The notes: a model not told the origin generated them from the sequence alone. 64,000 nucleotides of DNA from Adlercreutzia sp. ZJ176 (GCF_011038975.1 NZ_JAAKEC010000009.1:62001-126000), one strand, 5' to 3'. Positions 29,008-37,695 are shown, numbered from the stretch's first letter. Made by a program: numbers and translations.

Positions 29008-31839
29008 CTAATCTTCCCGGCTCTCGCGGCAGATCTCCAAAAGGCCCTCGATCGGGGTGGGCTTGCTGGCGTAGTAGCCCTGGTAGCAGTCGCCTCCCAG
29101 CGAGGCGATCAGCTCGCACTGCTCCTGCGTCTCGATGCCCTCCACACAGGTGCGCAGGCCCGCCTTCCGGGCGCTCTGCACGATGGTCTCCATCAGCGAC
29201 AGGCTCCGCTTGCTCTCGAGGGCGCCCAGGAGGAACACCCGGTCCACCTTCAGCTCGTCAACGGGGAGCTGGAGCAGCAGCGCCAAGGAGGACATGCCCG
29301 TCCCGAAGTCGTCGAGCGCGATGGTGATGCCGCGCGAGCGGAAGAACCTCAGCTCGTCCTCCAGGAAGTCCGGCTCCATGCGGCGACACCGCTCCGTGAG
29401 CTCCAGGCAGAGGTTCTCGGGCGGGCAGCCCTCCTCCGCGAGGATGTTCAGGACGTCCTCGCGGAAGCTGCTGTGCTTCAGCTGCGTGTCCGCGACGTTG
29501 ACGTTCAGGATGAAGCCCGGGTCCGCCTGGCGCAGAGGCGCGGTCTCCCGTATCGCCTGGCGGAGGATCCAATTCCCCACCGGGATGAAGGCGGGGTCGT
29601 TTTCCAGCCAGGGAACGAAGCTGTCCGGGGGGACCACGCCGTAGGGCTCCTGCCTCCAGCGCAGCAGCGCCTCCGCGCCGATCACCTTCCCCGTGGAGAA
29701 GGACACGATGGGCTGGTAGCACAGGAAGAAGTTGCGGCAGCCCTCCATGGCGCTGCGGTGGATCTCCGCGTGCAGCTGGATGTTCTCGACGTTGAGCACC
29801 TGGCGGACGTCCTCGCTGAAGATCAGCTCGTTGCGGTGGTTCTCCAGGGACTGCTCAACGGCGTAGATCAGGCTGCTGCGCACGAGGTGCTCGTTGCGGG
29901 GGTGCCGGGGGTCGATCTGCACCGCGCCGCCGTATATCTGCAAGGGGACCTGCAGGTTGTCGATCTGGATCTCGCTTTCCGCCACGCGGCGGAGCTGCTG
30001 GAAGAACCTCCGCGCCTCGTCTCGGTCGGCGTCGTACAGGTAGAAGGCGAACTTCGCCCCCTCCAGGCGGAACACCCGCCCCTTGCCCGCGACGAGCCCC
30101 TGGAGCTCGATGCCGAAGAGCCGCAGGATCTGGTTCCCGCCCTCCTGGCCGTACATGGCGTTGGCGTGGCGGAAGTTCTCGATCCCCACCTTGACCACGC
30201 AGGCGCTGATCCGCTCCTCGATCAGCCGGTGCAGGCTCTTGGTGAACTCCGCGTTGGTGTGCAGGCCGGTGATGGGGTCCACCTCGTCGACGAGGCCGTG
30301 GTTGATGATCGTGCCTGCGAACAGGTCAGGCTCGGCGCCCTCCCCCTTCAGCACCACGCCCCGGCAGGTGCAGACGACGTACTCGCCCAGGCGGTTCTTC
30401 ACCCGGTACTCCAGGTCGTGGACCTGGCTGTGCCCGCAGAAGACCGACACGATGTCATCGTGGTACATCTGCCGGTCCTGCGGGTGGATGAGGGACTCCC
30501 AGATCTTCCCCGCGTCGAACATGTACTCGCCCGGCAGGTCGAAGTACTGCACTGCGGCCAGAGACCAGCGGGACACCCCCGTGCTCATGTTGCAGAGGTA
30601 GATGTAGCTGCGCTCCGAGGTGCTGGAGAAGGCCGCGAACGTCCGGTTCGCCAACCCGGTGGTGTCAAGCTCCTCCGAAGCCGGCTTCTGCGATTCGGCC
30701 AGCATCTGCGCAGGTGACGGCCGGTACTCCTTGAGCGCAGAGCGCGGGATGGGGCCGTGCTTGATACGGCTCCGCTCCTTGTTGCGGCGCATGGCGGAAG
30801 CCGCCGCCTGCTCGGCGACGCGCACGTCTTTCTGGGAGGGGTCGAAGCAGGCGTACCCCGCGGAGACGCGCGGGAGGCGCGGATCTGCCGCGCGGCCCTC
30901 CTCCATGACGGCGTGGAACTGCTCGTTGAGCGCCTCCATGGCGCCCTCGTCCACGTCCAGGATCACGCAGAACTCGTCGCCCTCTATCCGGCAGCACGCG
31001 CCGTGCCGTCCGTAGGCCTTGCGGATGGCCTTCCCGACCACCCGAAGGCACTCGTCTCCGTAGTCGCGGCCGTACTCGTCGTTGACGGCCCTGAACGAGT
31101 CCACGTCGAGCAGCTGGATGATCGCGGGCTTGCGCAGGCGCTCGAGCAGGTTCTTGCAGCTGGCGCGGTTGAGCAGCATCGTCTTCTCGTCGACGCGCTG
31201 GAGCATGTCGTTGTAGAAGATGTAGAGCAGCGTGACGACGATCGCAACCGTGAGCCAAGCGGACTTGACGTCCTTGTCCACCTGGTTCGCGACCACGCCG
31301 AGCAGCAGGAAGCCCAGCATCAGAAGGAGCATCGCCCTGTTCTTGCCCTGGTACTGGCGGCTGACGCGATACCCGACCTGCAGCGCGTAGACGGCGGCGC
31401 CCAGGTAGGTCACGAGGTAAATCCAGTAGAGCGGGCCGTGGAGGAACACGCCGTCGGCGTCCACGTAGTAGATGAACCCTCCGAAGGCCGACAGGGCCTC
31501 CAGGCTGGTGTGGGCGACCAGGATGCCGAGGAGCAGCCTGCTCCTCGCGGGAGCGATCGCGGTCTGCCGCAAGACCTCCGCGCACGCGAACGGGACGACG
31601 GGCGTCACCGAGAGCTCCACCATCTTCGTCCACACGACGACTTCCCGCAGCTCCCCTCCGGAGAGGGCGGCCACGCTTCCCGACCACTCCGCGACGATGC
31701 CGAGGACGACGCTGGAGAAGAGCAGCAGAAACTGCCCCTTCTTGCTCTTGGAGAACATGTCGTTCGTGTTCGCCATGAACGCGAGAAGCGCCATGAGGAG
31801 CACGACTTCCAGAACGATCACCGTGTAGAAATTCAGCAT
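29008..31839 (-). CDS. Membrane GGDEF-PAS-GGDEF-EAL cyclic-di-GMP protein
   Basis: The 943-residue protein starts with about seven transmembrane helices (1-215). A GGDEF domain follows with the variant RIEGDEF (about 225-365), then a PAS-like domain (RWSLAAVQYFDLPGEY), a second degenerate GGDEF (VDPITGLHTNAEF; the signature reads RLEGAKF) and an EAL domain (about 690-940). The EAL key residues are present: GAEALLRW, NVNVAD, ELTER, LDDFGTG, LKVDR, VEGIET. The phosphodiesterase side therefore looks competent, while cyclase activity rests on the EGDEF variant. The start at 31839 follows GGAGGTGATG. It is a single gene, and its homologue at 45106-47946 has the same layout. Confidence 0.9.
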   Translation of the reverse strand: MLNFYTVIVLEVVLLMALLAFMANTNDMFSKSKKGQFLLLFSSVVLGIVAEWSGSVAALSGGELREVVVWTKMVELSVTPVVPFACAEVLRQTAIAPARSRLLLGILVAHTSLEALSAFGGFIYYVDADGVFLHGPLYWIYLVTYLGAAVYALQVGYRVSRQYQGKNRAMLLLMLGFLLLGVVANQVDKDVKSAWLTVAIVVTLLYIFYNDMLQRVDEKTMLLNRASCKNLLERLRKPAIIQLLDVDSFRAVNDEYGRDYGDECLRVVGKAIRKAYGRHGACCRIEGDEFCVILDVDEGAMEALNEQFHAVMEEGRAADPRLPRVSAGYACFDPSQKDVRVAEQAAASAMRRNKERSRIKHGPIPRSALKEYRPSPAQMLAESQKPASEELDTTGLANRTFAAFSSTSERSYIYLCNMSTGVSRWSLAAVQYFDLPGEYMFDAGKIWESLIHPQDRQMYHDDIVSVFCGHSQVHDLEYRVKNRLGEYVVCTCRGVVLKGEGAEPDLFAGTIINHGLVDEVDPITGLHTNAEFTKSLHRLIEERISACVVKVGIENFRHANAMYGQEGGNQILRLFGIELQGLVAGKGRVFRLEGAKFAFYLYDADRDEARRFFQQLRRVAESEIQIDNLQVPLQIYGGAVQIDPRHPRNEHLVRSSLIYAVEQSLENHRNELIFSEDVRQVLNVENIQLHAEIHRSAMEGCRNFFLCYQPIVSFSTGKVIGAEALLRWRQEPYGVVPPDSFVPWLENDPAFIPVGNWILRQAIRETAPLRQADPGFILNVNVADTQLKHSSFREDVLNILAEEGCPPENLCLELTERCRRMEPDFLEDELRFFRSRGITIALDDFGTGMSSLALLLQLPVDELKVDRVFLLGALESKRSLSLMETIVQSARKAGLRTCVEGIETQEQCELIASLGGDCYQGYYASKPTPIEGLLEICRESRED

Positions 31840-32664
31840 GTCCGCATCACCTCCAGCACCCTTGTGCCCTCGCAACGCGCAGGCGGTGCGACGAGGGAAG
31901 CTCCTCGCCCTCGTTCGGCCTGCTCATTGGGTCGACAGCAGCTCCCAAACCCCTCTTGGGTTGCGCTTTGCAACGTCGCCTTGAGTGAGCAGCATCTATG
32001 TTTTTTCGCAGTAGATTTTCATGCGGAAACCTTTTGCTTTCGTTCTTGTGAAGCGCATCATAAACCAATCGAGGCGCACGAGAGCTTGCAAGCAGCGCGG
32101 AAGGGGCCACGAGCACGCCGACTGGCACGCCCGGCGCGCCGCGTCTCCCCTCCCCCTGCCATTCGCCACCCCTCCGTGCCTTTCACGCTGATGAGGAAGG
32201 CAATCAGCCAGTCTGGGTAGGTCGACCTGGACAGAGCACCCATGCCCGAGGTCCATCAAGTCCACCTGGCGGTGTAAGGCTGCCAGACGTCGAGCATATC
32301 TGGGCGAAGCGAGACAGCAAAGCAGTGAGCCATCATCGATGGTTTTTATAGCAGGGGCTCTTGCGGTTCACCCATCGCGCACCATCGTACAATCAGCTCG
32401 CCGACCCAAGCCCACGGGACCCGAGCCACCGATAACGCCCTCTTTGCATCCATCGTTCGGAAAAGCTGGATGGAAAACGCCCGTTATCGGTGCTCCAAGC
32501 CCCGAAAACCACCGACAACGGGCATTCTCCAGCCACTTTTATCCAAAAACCACCGATAACGGCCCTGTTTCATCCAGAATCGCCTGAGGGGTGGATGGAA
32601 AAGCGCCGTTGTCGGTAACGCTGGAGGCAACCGGCGCGCGGAGCCTCAAGGCCATAACATGCGC
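31840..32664. other. Gene-free stretch
   Basis: No convincing reading frame is seen. The part near 31990-32060 is AT-rich and may hold the promoter of the GGDEF/EAL gene. The right third carries the repeated hairpins at 32426-32617. Confidence 0.6.
32426..32617. repeat. Duplicated hairpin element (CACCGATAACG ... CGTTATCGGTG)
   Basis: Copy 1 pairs CACCGATAACG (32427) and its following GCATCC with GGATGG and CGTTATCGGTG ending 32492. Copy 2 pairs CACCGATAACGGC (32551) and CATCC with GGATGG and GCCGTTGTCGGT ending near 32616. A lone arm (ACCGACAACGGGC, 32511) lies between. Each folds into an imperfect stem of about 26 bp. Confidence 0.7.
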
Positions 32665-32919
32665 CTATTCGTCAAGTGCGGCAAACAGCGCCGCTGCAGA
32701 ATCGTAAGACTCGGCCCGAATCTTGCCGTTCATAATGTCACGCGCTTCGCACATGGCCGCCTCGGTTTCCGCACTGTAGCGAGGCTGACGTACGTCGAAG
32801 GGCAGGCCGCCTTCCATGACCGATTTATGCAGAAACACGTTGATCGCTTCGGTGAGCGTCATGCCCAAGCTCGAGAAGATGCTCTCGGCATCAGCCTTCG
32901 CTTGCGGGTGTGCGCGCAT
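32665..32919 (-). CDS. RelB/DinJ-like antitoxin, possibly 5'-truncated
   Basis: The 84 residues match the RelB/DinJ ribbon-helix-helix antitoxin family from AESIFSSLGMTLTEAINVFLHKSV onward, including GGLPFDV. The family normally opens with a short beta strand ending in VNIRVD or similar; upstream of the ATG the same frame reads FVSIN but offers no start codon, and no ribosome site precedes 32919. So the N-terminus is either lost or only its second half is made. No toxin gene follows (hairpin repeats instead), making it an orphan. Confidence 0.6.
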   Translation of the reverse strand: MRAHPQAKADAESIFSSLGMTLTEAINVFLHKSVMEGGLPFDVRQPRYSAETEAAMCEARDIMNGKIRAESYDSAAALFAALDE

Positions 32920-32951
32920 ATTGATTGAAACGAAGCGTGCGGCGAATCTAC

Positions 32952-33059
32952 CTAAACATGGAAATCCGCCATCAGGTCCTCGACGGAGCTGAAGCTCTCG
33001 CCCTCACCTGAGAACGCCTGCTGCCGAGCCTCCAGATCAAGCAGGACGGCTTGTTCCAT
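32952..33059 (-). pseudogene. Short antitoxin-tail remnant
   Basis: A 35-codon frame reads [16 protein letters not shown] then GESFSSVEDLMADFHV and stops. The end resembles the C-terminal tail of RelB-type antitoxins (SxSVEDLxADL). It overlaps the 3' end of the GNAT gene by 23 bases and lies just upstream of the RelB-like gene. It is probably debris from a second antitoxin copy. Confidence 0.35.
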
Positions 33060-33630
33060 CTGTCTTGCGCGTTTCGCGATCCTGCGTCCGCCGTCCGTCA
33101 ATCCACCGATCCCTGCTCAGATAGGTTATGCGCACGTTGCGGGTTTCGCCCATGGGCTTGCAGAGGACGTTCTGCACGTTGCGGTCGAAGACGAAGCCCA
33201 GCTTCTCCTGCACCCGCTGGGAGTTCGCGTTCCCCTCGTAGTTGCCGCACCAAATGCCGCCAAGCTCCAAGTCCTCGAACGCATGGCGAATGAGCTCCCG
33301 AGACGCCTCGGGGATGAGGCCACGCCCCCAATAGGGCACCCCGATCCAGTAGCCGAGCTCGGCCTCCCCTTCCGGCAGCGGAACGGTCCCGTCCTCCCCG
33401 AACAGCAGGCCTATGCTGCCGACGGGCCTCCCCGTCTTCTTCAACACCACGGCGTAAGTCTCCTCGGCGGAGAGGACGTCGCGGATGATCTCGCGGCTGT
33501 TCTCGACGCTCGTATGCGGCGGCCATCCGGCAATGGGTCCCACCGCCGGATCTTTCGCAAAGCGATAGAGATCCTCGGCGTCGCCTTCCGCCCAAGGGCG
33601 GAGGACCAGGCGCTCCGTCGTCAAAACCAT
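33037..33630 (-). CDS. GNAT acetyltransferase, RimJ/RimL-like
   Basis: A 197-residue N-acetyltransferase. [24 protein letters not shown] opens it, as in RimJ/RimL-type enzymes, and [22 protein letters not shown] holds the acetyl-CoA-binding motif A, followed by [14 protein letters not shown] (motif B). The acceptor is unknown. The ATG at 33630 follows GAGGAGG. Its terminal 25 residues are Arg/Thr-rich and may be a recent extension into old antitoxin debris. Confidence 0.87.
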   Translation of the reverse strand: MVLTTERLVLRPWAEGDAEDLYRFAKDPAVGPIAGWPPHTSVENSREIIRDVLSAEETYAVVLKKTGRPVGSIGLLFGEDGTVPLPEGEAELGYWIGVPYWGRGLIPEASRELIRHAFEDLELGGIWCGNYEGNANSQRVQEKLGFVFDRNVQNVLCKPMGETRNVRITYLSRDRWIDGRRTQDRETRKTDGTSRPA

Positions 33631-33695
33631 CGCACACCCTCCTCAGGTCCGGGATCAGCGCCAAGGCGGAGCCCAACAGGCCCCTGCCCCGCAGC

Positions 33696-34151
33696 TTACG
33701 CCAGCCGCGTCTTCTTCGTGACGGGGCACATGACGTAGCCGCCGCGCTTCGCGAAGTGGATCATGAACCCGATGCCGGCAAGCGCGAGGGCGATTCCCAC
33801 CCCCGTGTAGAAGAAGGCGACGAACCACGTCGGGACCAGCCCGAAGGCGCGCAGCGAGATCCCGCCGCCCATCATGACGGCCATGATGACGTACCCTTTC
33901 ACGTCGAAGAACCTCAGGACGTGCGTCCTCTCCTCGCCGTAGCCGCGGATGCGGTCGGAGTGCTTGCCGACGAGCTTCGAGAACATCAGGTGAAAGATCA
34001 GGAAGATGAGCGGGATGCCCGCCGCCATGACCCAGATCGGGGTGCTTCCCTCCAGGCAAGCCAAGACCCCCAGGCGAAGGACGTTCAGCCCGGCAAAAAC
34101 CCACACCGCGGAAGCGATGGTCAGCAGATATTTCCCTCGAACCCTGAGCAT
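33696..34151 (-). CDS. Small four-helix membrane protein, unknown function
   Basis: The 151 residues hold four hydrophobic segments: LLTIASAVWVFAGL, IWVMAAGIPLIFLIFHLMF, GYVIMAVMMGGGISL and WFVAFFYTGVGIALALAGIGF. Between helices 2 and 3 is a basic cytoplasmic-type loop with HSDRIRGYGEERTHVLRFF. The C-terminus reads YVMCPVTKKTR. I do not recognise a family with certainty. The ATG at 34151 follows GGGAGG. The gene is separate from the TetR gene by 280 bases that hold coding debris. Confidence 0.75.
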   Translation of the reverse strand: MLRVRGKYLLTIASAVWVFAGLNVLRLGVLACLEGSTPIWVMAAGIPLIFLIFHLMFSKLVGKHSDRIRGYGEERTHVLRFFDVKGYVIMAVMMGGGISLRAFGLVPTWFVAFFYTGVGIALALAGIGFMIHFAKRGGYVMCPVTKKTRLA

Positions 34152-34255
34152 GTCAGCCTCCCAAGAACGTGGGGCGATTATACCCCGACGACGCCAAGCG
34201 CCGACCCGCGTTGGCCAAATCGGAGGACTCTTCCTCAATCTCCCTATTGAGCGTC

Positions 34256-34400
34256 CTAGTCTTCCCCGTAAGGATATACGCCGTAGAAGCGTTTGAGGAA
34301 ATCGCAGCACTGGCCCTCTATGAACAGGGCGCCAGCCGAGAGCTCTCCTCTACTACGTAGTAGATGTCGTAGCAGATGTCGTAGCGCCCCACATAAGAAA
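34256..34400 (-). pseudogene. Decayed coding remnant
   Basis: On the minus strand one frame reads RYDICYDIYYVVEESS and a neighbouring frame continues as GALFIEGQCCDFLKRF then YGVYPYGED and stop (34256-34258). The change of frame coincides with a direct repeat GATGTCGTAGC and the palindrome TACTACGTAGTA. This looks like the tail of a lost protein, family unknown. Confidence 0.35.
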
Positions 34401-34434
34401 CGCGCACCACGGTCAACGCGAAAGACAGCGTCAG

Positions 34435-34980
34435 TCAGGATTCAACACAGCTCATCACCATCTGCTTCACGAGGCGCGACGCGTCGCCTACGGGCAGCGA
34501 CTCGCCTGCCTGGAACCACCGGGAGTAGGCCGCGATCATCCCGCTCAGCGCGAACTCCAGGCGCAGCTGCGCCTCCTGCTCTGGCATCCCCTCGGGAACG
34601 AGACCCGCCATGACCGGCCTCAGAGCCTCCTTCAGGCGCATGACGAAAGACGCGTTGCCGCCAGGACCGAGCAGCAGCCTGAGCTTGTCAGACTGCTCCG
34701 CGTAGATGGCGCCGACGTACTCGACCAGAGCACCCTCGTCAGCTTGGGTAATCCCGCGCGCCTTTTCCCTCATGAAGGCGAGGAGCTCATCCTCCGCAGC
34801 CTCCCTCAGCGTGATCGCGCTGGAGAAGTACTCGTAGAACGTGCTCCGATTGACCCGCGCCTCCTTGACGACCGCACTCACGGAGACGGCCCCCATGGGC
34901 TGCGAGCCCGCCAACAGCCAGAAGGCGTCGATGATCCGCTTCCTCGTCCGCGCCCTTCTCTGGGGATCCTTCTTGGCCAT
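34435..34980 (-). CDS. TetR/AcrR-family regulator
   Basis: The 181-residue repressor has the N-terminal helix-turn-helix (RKRIIDAFWLLA, VSAVVKEARVNRSTFYEYFSS) and a helical ligand domain. The ATG at 34980 follows GGAGGATAGG. It is divergent from the HXXEE gene, and the 27-bp palindrome at 35051-35077 lies between them. Control of the HXXEE gene and of itself is the natural reading. Confidence 0.9.
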   Translation of the reverse strand: MAKKDPQRRARTRKRIIDAFWLLAGSQPMGAVSVSAVVKEARVNRSTFYEYFSSAITLREAAEDELLAFMREKARGITQADEGALVEYVGAIYAEQSDKLRLLLGPGGNASFVMRLKEALRPVMAGLVPEGMPEQEAQLRLEFALSGMIAAYSRWFQAGESLPVGDASRLVKQMVMSCVES

Positions 34981-35050
34981 CGTCCCTATCCTCCAACACT
35001 CTCCGCTGCGTTTGGTGGTTGATGCTCCGTCCCTTCGCCAAGATAATAAC

Positions 35051-35077
35051 ATTTATCCGACATGGTGTCGGATAAAT
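35051..35077. promoter_or_regulatory. Palindromic operator between TetR and HXXEE genes
   Basis: Perfect arms ATTTATCCGAC and GTCGGATAAAT are separated by five bases. The site is 17 bases before the HXXEE ATG and 70 bases before the TetR start, the usual place and size for a TetR operator. Confidence 0.85.
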
Positions 35078-35093
35078 TCAGAGAGGATTCCTG

Positions 35094-35708
35094 ATGAGAT
35101 TCTGGGATACGTACAACCTGCACCTCCTCACGCTCGCATGCCTTTGCGTAGCCGTCTACCTCGGCGTCTGCTGGGAGACGATGCCCCCGCTCAAGCGCGC
35201 CTTGGGCTTCTTCGTAATCGGAATCACCCTGCACGAGTGGGAGGAGACGCGCTTCCCCGGCGGATTCTTCGATCTCATGACGAGGAAGTTCGGCATCAGC
35301 GAGTACACGCCTCAGCAGGTGGGGAGAGCCCACGGCGCCGCAGTCATCGCCATCGTGTTCTTCGCCTTCGTCCCGTTCCTCCTGAGCGACATCCGCTGGC
35401 TCGCGCTGGTGTCGGGCGTGCTCGGCGTCTTCGAAGCCTTCATCCACGTAGCCGGCATCCGCATACATCGGCTGAAGTACCCCTATTCCCCCGGCATGGC
35501 AACTGCCTTGGTCTGCCTGCTTCCCTCATCCGTGCTCATCTTCACGTACGCCGCCCCCGGCGCAGGCTGGGGATGGGCTGCTGCCATTGCCTACTACCTC
35601 GCCGTTTTCGCCGTGATGGAGGTGCTCGTCTGGCGCGCCTTCGGCATCAGCCCCAAGGATCTCCCTCAGAAGATGGCGAAGCTCAGAGGCGGCGATGGGC
35701 GCCGGTGA
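35094..35708 (+). CDS. HXXEE-domain membrane protein
   Basis: A 204-residue integral membrane protein with about six helices and the motif LHEWEETRFPGGF (HxxEE), which defines the PF13787 family. GRAHGAAVIAIVF and a histidine-rich IHVAGIRIHR follow. The histidines and glutamates could bind metal, but function is not established for the family. The ATG at 35094 follows GAGAGGA. It is under the predicted TetR operator. Confidence 0.85.
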   Translation: MRFWDTYNLHLLTLACLCVAVYLGVCWETMPPLKRALGFFVIGITLHEWEETRFPGGFFDLMTRKFGISEYTPQQVGRAHGAAVIAIVFFAFVPFLLSDIRWLALVSGVLGVFEAFIHVAGIRIHRLKYPYSPGMATALVCLLPSSVLIFTYAAPGAGWGWAAAIAYYLAVFAVMEVLVWRAFGISPKDLPQKMAKLRGGDGRR

Positions 35709-35818
35709 CGTATCAGAGCCCTTGTGAAACGGCCGAGCATCCAAGCATCCGGACGCCGCAAAACGCGCGCAAGACGGCGCGCGGCACAGCGTAAAGCTCT
35801 CGACGCGCGGCGTGCCCT

Positions 35819-35847
35819 TGAAAACCTTCGTGAGCTGCCCTAGAATA
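35819..35847 (+). promoter_or_regulatory. Sigma-70-type promoter
   Basis: TTGAAA (35819-35824), 17 bases, TAGAAT (35842-35847). The -10 box lies inside a small palindrome GCCCTAGAATAGGGC. Transcription would start about 165 bases before the methyltransferase ATG. Confidence 0.7.
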
Positions 35848-35852
35848 GGGCC

Positions 35853-36018
35853 GTTGTAAAACCCAAGTCCTTCAAGGGGATGTCTTTTTGGTCATTGTTC
35901 TGTAGAGAACACCCAACCGAATAGCTCTTTCAAAGGGTGGCCGTCAGGCCGCATGGTTGGTGTTCGCCTCATTCGACTTCATCCATTCGAAACCACGGAA
36001 CTACAGAAAGAGACCGTT
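35853..36018 (+). ncRNA. Structured 5' leader, candidate riboregulator
   Basis: The leader holds several stems: CCTT/AAGG near 35875, GTTCT-GTAG-AGAAC, and a long-range stem ACACCCAACC with GGTTGGTGT that encloses GGCC-GTCA-GGCC and a CTCTT/AGGG hairpin, a three-way-junction layout. It lies between a good promoter and a weakly ribosome-bound ATG (AAAGAGA). I could not match it to a known riboswitch class. Confidence 0.4.
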
Positions 36019-36741
36019 ATGAACCACTTCCCCAAATCAGGGACGTTTCCCCTGAACGTCGTCCAATCCAAGATCATGGGCCCCAACCCCCTGAAGCTCT
36101 GCGAGGAGCTCCTTTGCGAGCACGAGGTCCCGCAAGGCGCCGTGGTGCTCGACCTCGGCTCGGGCACGGGCATCACCTCGTGCATGCTGGCCCGCGAGTA
36201 CGGCTTTGCCACCTTCGCCGTCGACCTGTGGAGCGACCCCGGCGAGAACATGCGCTTCTTCGAGGAGATGGGGCTGTCCAACCGGCAGATCTGCCCCGTC
36301 AAGGCCGACGCCTCACAGGGGCTGCCCTTCGCCACGGAGTTCTTCGACGCCGTCGTCAGCATCGACTCCTACAACTACTTCGGCCGCGATTCCGCCTACC
36401 TCGGCGAGAAGCTCCTGCCGCACGTCAAGCACGGCGGGCTTCTGTACTTCGCCATCCCCGGCATGGTGCGGGACTGCCACGACGACCTGCCTTCTGAGCT
36501 GCTGTTGAGCTGGACGCCCGAGCAACTTGAGTACATGCACGACATCGACTGGTGGCGCGCCATGATCGAGCCCACGCACGGCGTGCGCATCGAGCGCATG
36601 ACGCCCTTGAGCTGCCATGACGAGGCGTGGGCGGACTGGCTTGCCTGCGACAACGAGTACGCCGCCGGCGACCGCGCCTCGATGGAGGCCGGCGCAGGCA
36701 AGCTGCTGAACAGCATCGGCATCGTGCTGAGAAAGCTGTAA
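36019..36741 (+). CDS. Class I SAM-dependent methyltransferase
   Basis: This 240-residue Rossmann methyltransferase has VVLDLGSGTGITSCMLA (SAM motif I), FAVDLWS (motif II), KADASQGLPF, FFDAVVSIDSYNYFG (motif IV) and KHGGLLYFAIPGM (motif V). The layout resembles the small-molecule and lipid methyltransferases near cyclopropane synthases. The substrate is unknown. The start at 36019 has only a weak AAAGAGA site behind the structured leader, so translation may be controlled. It ends at the hairpin 36753-36782. Confidence 0.87.
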   Translation: MNHFPKSGTFPLNVVQSKIMGPNPLKLCEELLCEHEVPQGAVVLDLGSGTGITSCMLAREYGFATFAVDLWSDPGENMRFFEEMGLSNRQICPVKADASQGLPFATEFFDAVVSIDSYNYFGRDSAYLGEKLLPHVKHGGLLYFAIPGMVRDCHDDLPSELLLSWTPEQLEYMHDIDWWRAMIEPTHGVRIERMTPLSCHDEAWADWLACDNEYAAGDRASMEAGAGKLLNSIGIVLRKL

Positions 36742-36752
36742 AGGGAAAACGC

Positions 36753-36782
36753 GGTGGCCGGCGCGCCTCGTCGCCGGCCACC
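36753..36782. terminator. Hairpin after methyltransferase gene
   Basis: A perfect 11-bp stem GGTGGCCGGCG / CGCCGGCCACC has an 8-base loop. There is no T-run on the + strand. Confidence 0.55.
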
Positions 36783-36815
36783 CTCCCCGCATGGGGGATA
36801 ATCAAAAAAAGCTCC

Positions 36816-36846
36816 TTGACTCTCCCGCTGCGGGAGGGATGAGACT
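36816..36846 (+). promoter_or_regulatory. MerR-type promoter with 19-bp spacer
   Basis: TTGACT (36816-36821), 19 bases, GAGACT (36841-36846). The spacer holds the dyad CTCCCG-CTG-CGGGAG. A long spacer with a dyad inside it is characteristic of MerR-activated promoters. It lies 27 bases before the MerR/GyrI gene, so autoregulation is expected. Confidence 0.75.
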
Positions 36847-36873
36847 GGTGGCATCGCGAGGGAAAGGTGGGAG

Positions 36874-37695
36874 ATGTTCCGCATCGGCGAGTTCTCGAAG
36901 ATGGCCATGACCACGGTGAAGACGCTGCGCTACTACGACGAGGTGGGGCTTTTGAAGCCGCGCGCGGTAGACCGGTTCACGGGATACCGGCTCTACGATG
37001 CGGCGCAGCTCGTGGACCTGCACCGCATCCAGTCGCTTCGCCAAGCGGGGCTTCCCCTCGGCCAGGTCGCCCGCATCGTATCCGGAGACGATGCGAACGA
37101 GATACTGCGACAGCATTCCATGGAGCTTGAGCAGGAGATCGCCGAGCGGCAGGCCATGCTCTCTCGCGTCCAGTTCATTCTGAAAGAGAACAAGGAGGGC
37201 GCTATGCCATACACGACGACGGTGAAGCACATCCCCGAGCAGATCATCTACTGCAAGGAATACATGATGCGCACGTTTGCGGACTACTTCAGGGAAATGC
37301 CGGCGCTCGGCGAGAAGCTGCGCGCGAAGTACCCCGATCTCAGGTGCGCCACGCCCAAGTACTGCTACACGGTGAACCTCGACCGCGAGTGGCGCGAGAC
37401 GGACAACCACATCCTCTACTGCGAGGCCGTGACCAAGTTGAAGGACGACTTCGACGGGATCCGCTTCATGGTGGCGCCCGCGCTCGACGTGGCGTCGGTG
37501 ATGCACCAGGGTCCCTACGAGGACATGGGGCCCGCGTTCGCCCACGCGCTCGAGTGGGTCGAGCAGAACGGATATGAGGTCGCCGGCGACCCCCGCACGA
37601 GCTACATCGACGGCATCTGGAACAAGGACGATGTGTCCGAATGGTTGACCGAGGTCCAGATCCCCATCCGCAAGGCCGCGGAGCCCCAGGCGTAG
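36874..37695 (+). CDS. MerR-family regulator with GyrI-like effector domain
   Basis: The 273-residue protein has an N-terminal MerR winged helix (MFRIGEFSKMAMTTVKTLRYYDEVGLLKP), a coiled-coil (residues 80-105) and a GyrI-like/BmrR-type ligand domain (about 115-270). Such proteins sense cationic drugs and activate efflux genes. The divergent dyad promoter at 36816-36846 suits it. The convergent FetAB-like transporter downstream is not obviously its target. Confidence 0.9.
   Translation: MFRIGEFSKMAMTTVKTLRYYDEVGLLKPRAVDRFTGYRLYDAAQLVDLHRIQSLRQAGLPLGQVARIVSGDDANEILRQHSMELEQEIAERQAMLSRVQFILKENKEGAMPYTTTVKHIPEQIIYCKEYMMRTFADYFREMPALGEKLRAKYPDLRCATPKYCYTVNLDREWRETDNHILYCEAVTKLKDDFDGIRFMVAPALDVASVMHQGPYEDMGPAFAHALEWVEQNGYEVAGDPRTSYIDGIWNKDDVSEWLTEVQIPIRKAAEPQA

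Noticed and set aside
35848-36018. Naming the leader as a known riboswitch (SAM, SAH, guanidine, ZTP)
   Set aside because: None of the consensus cores that I remember can be found in it.
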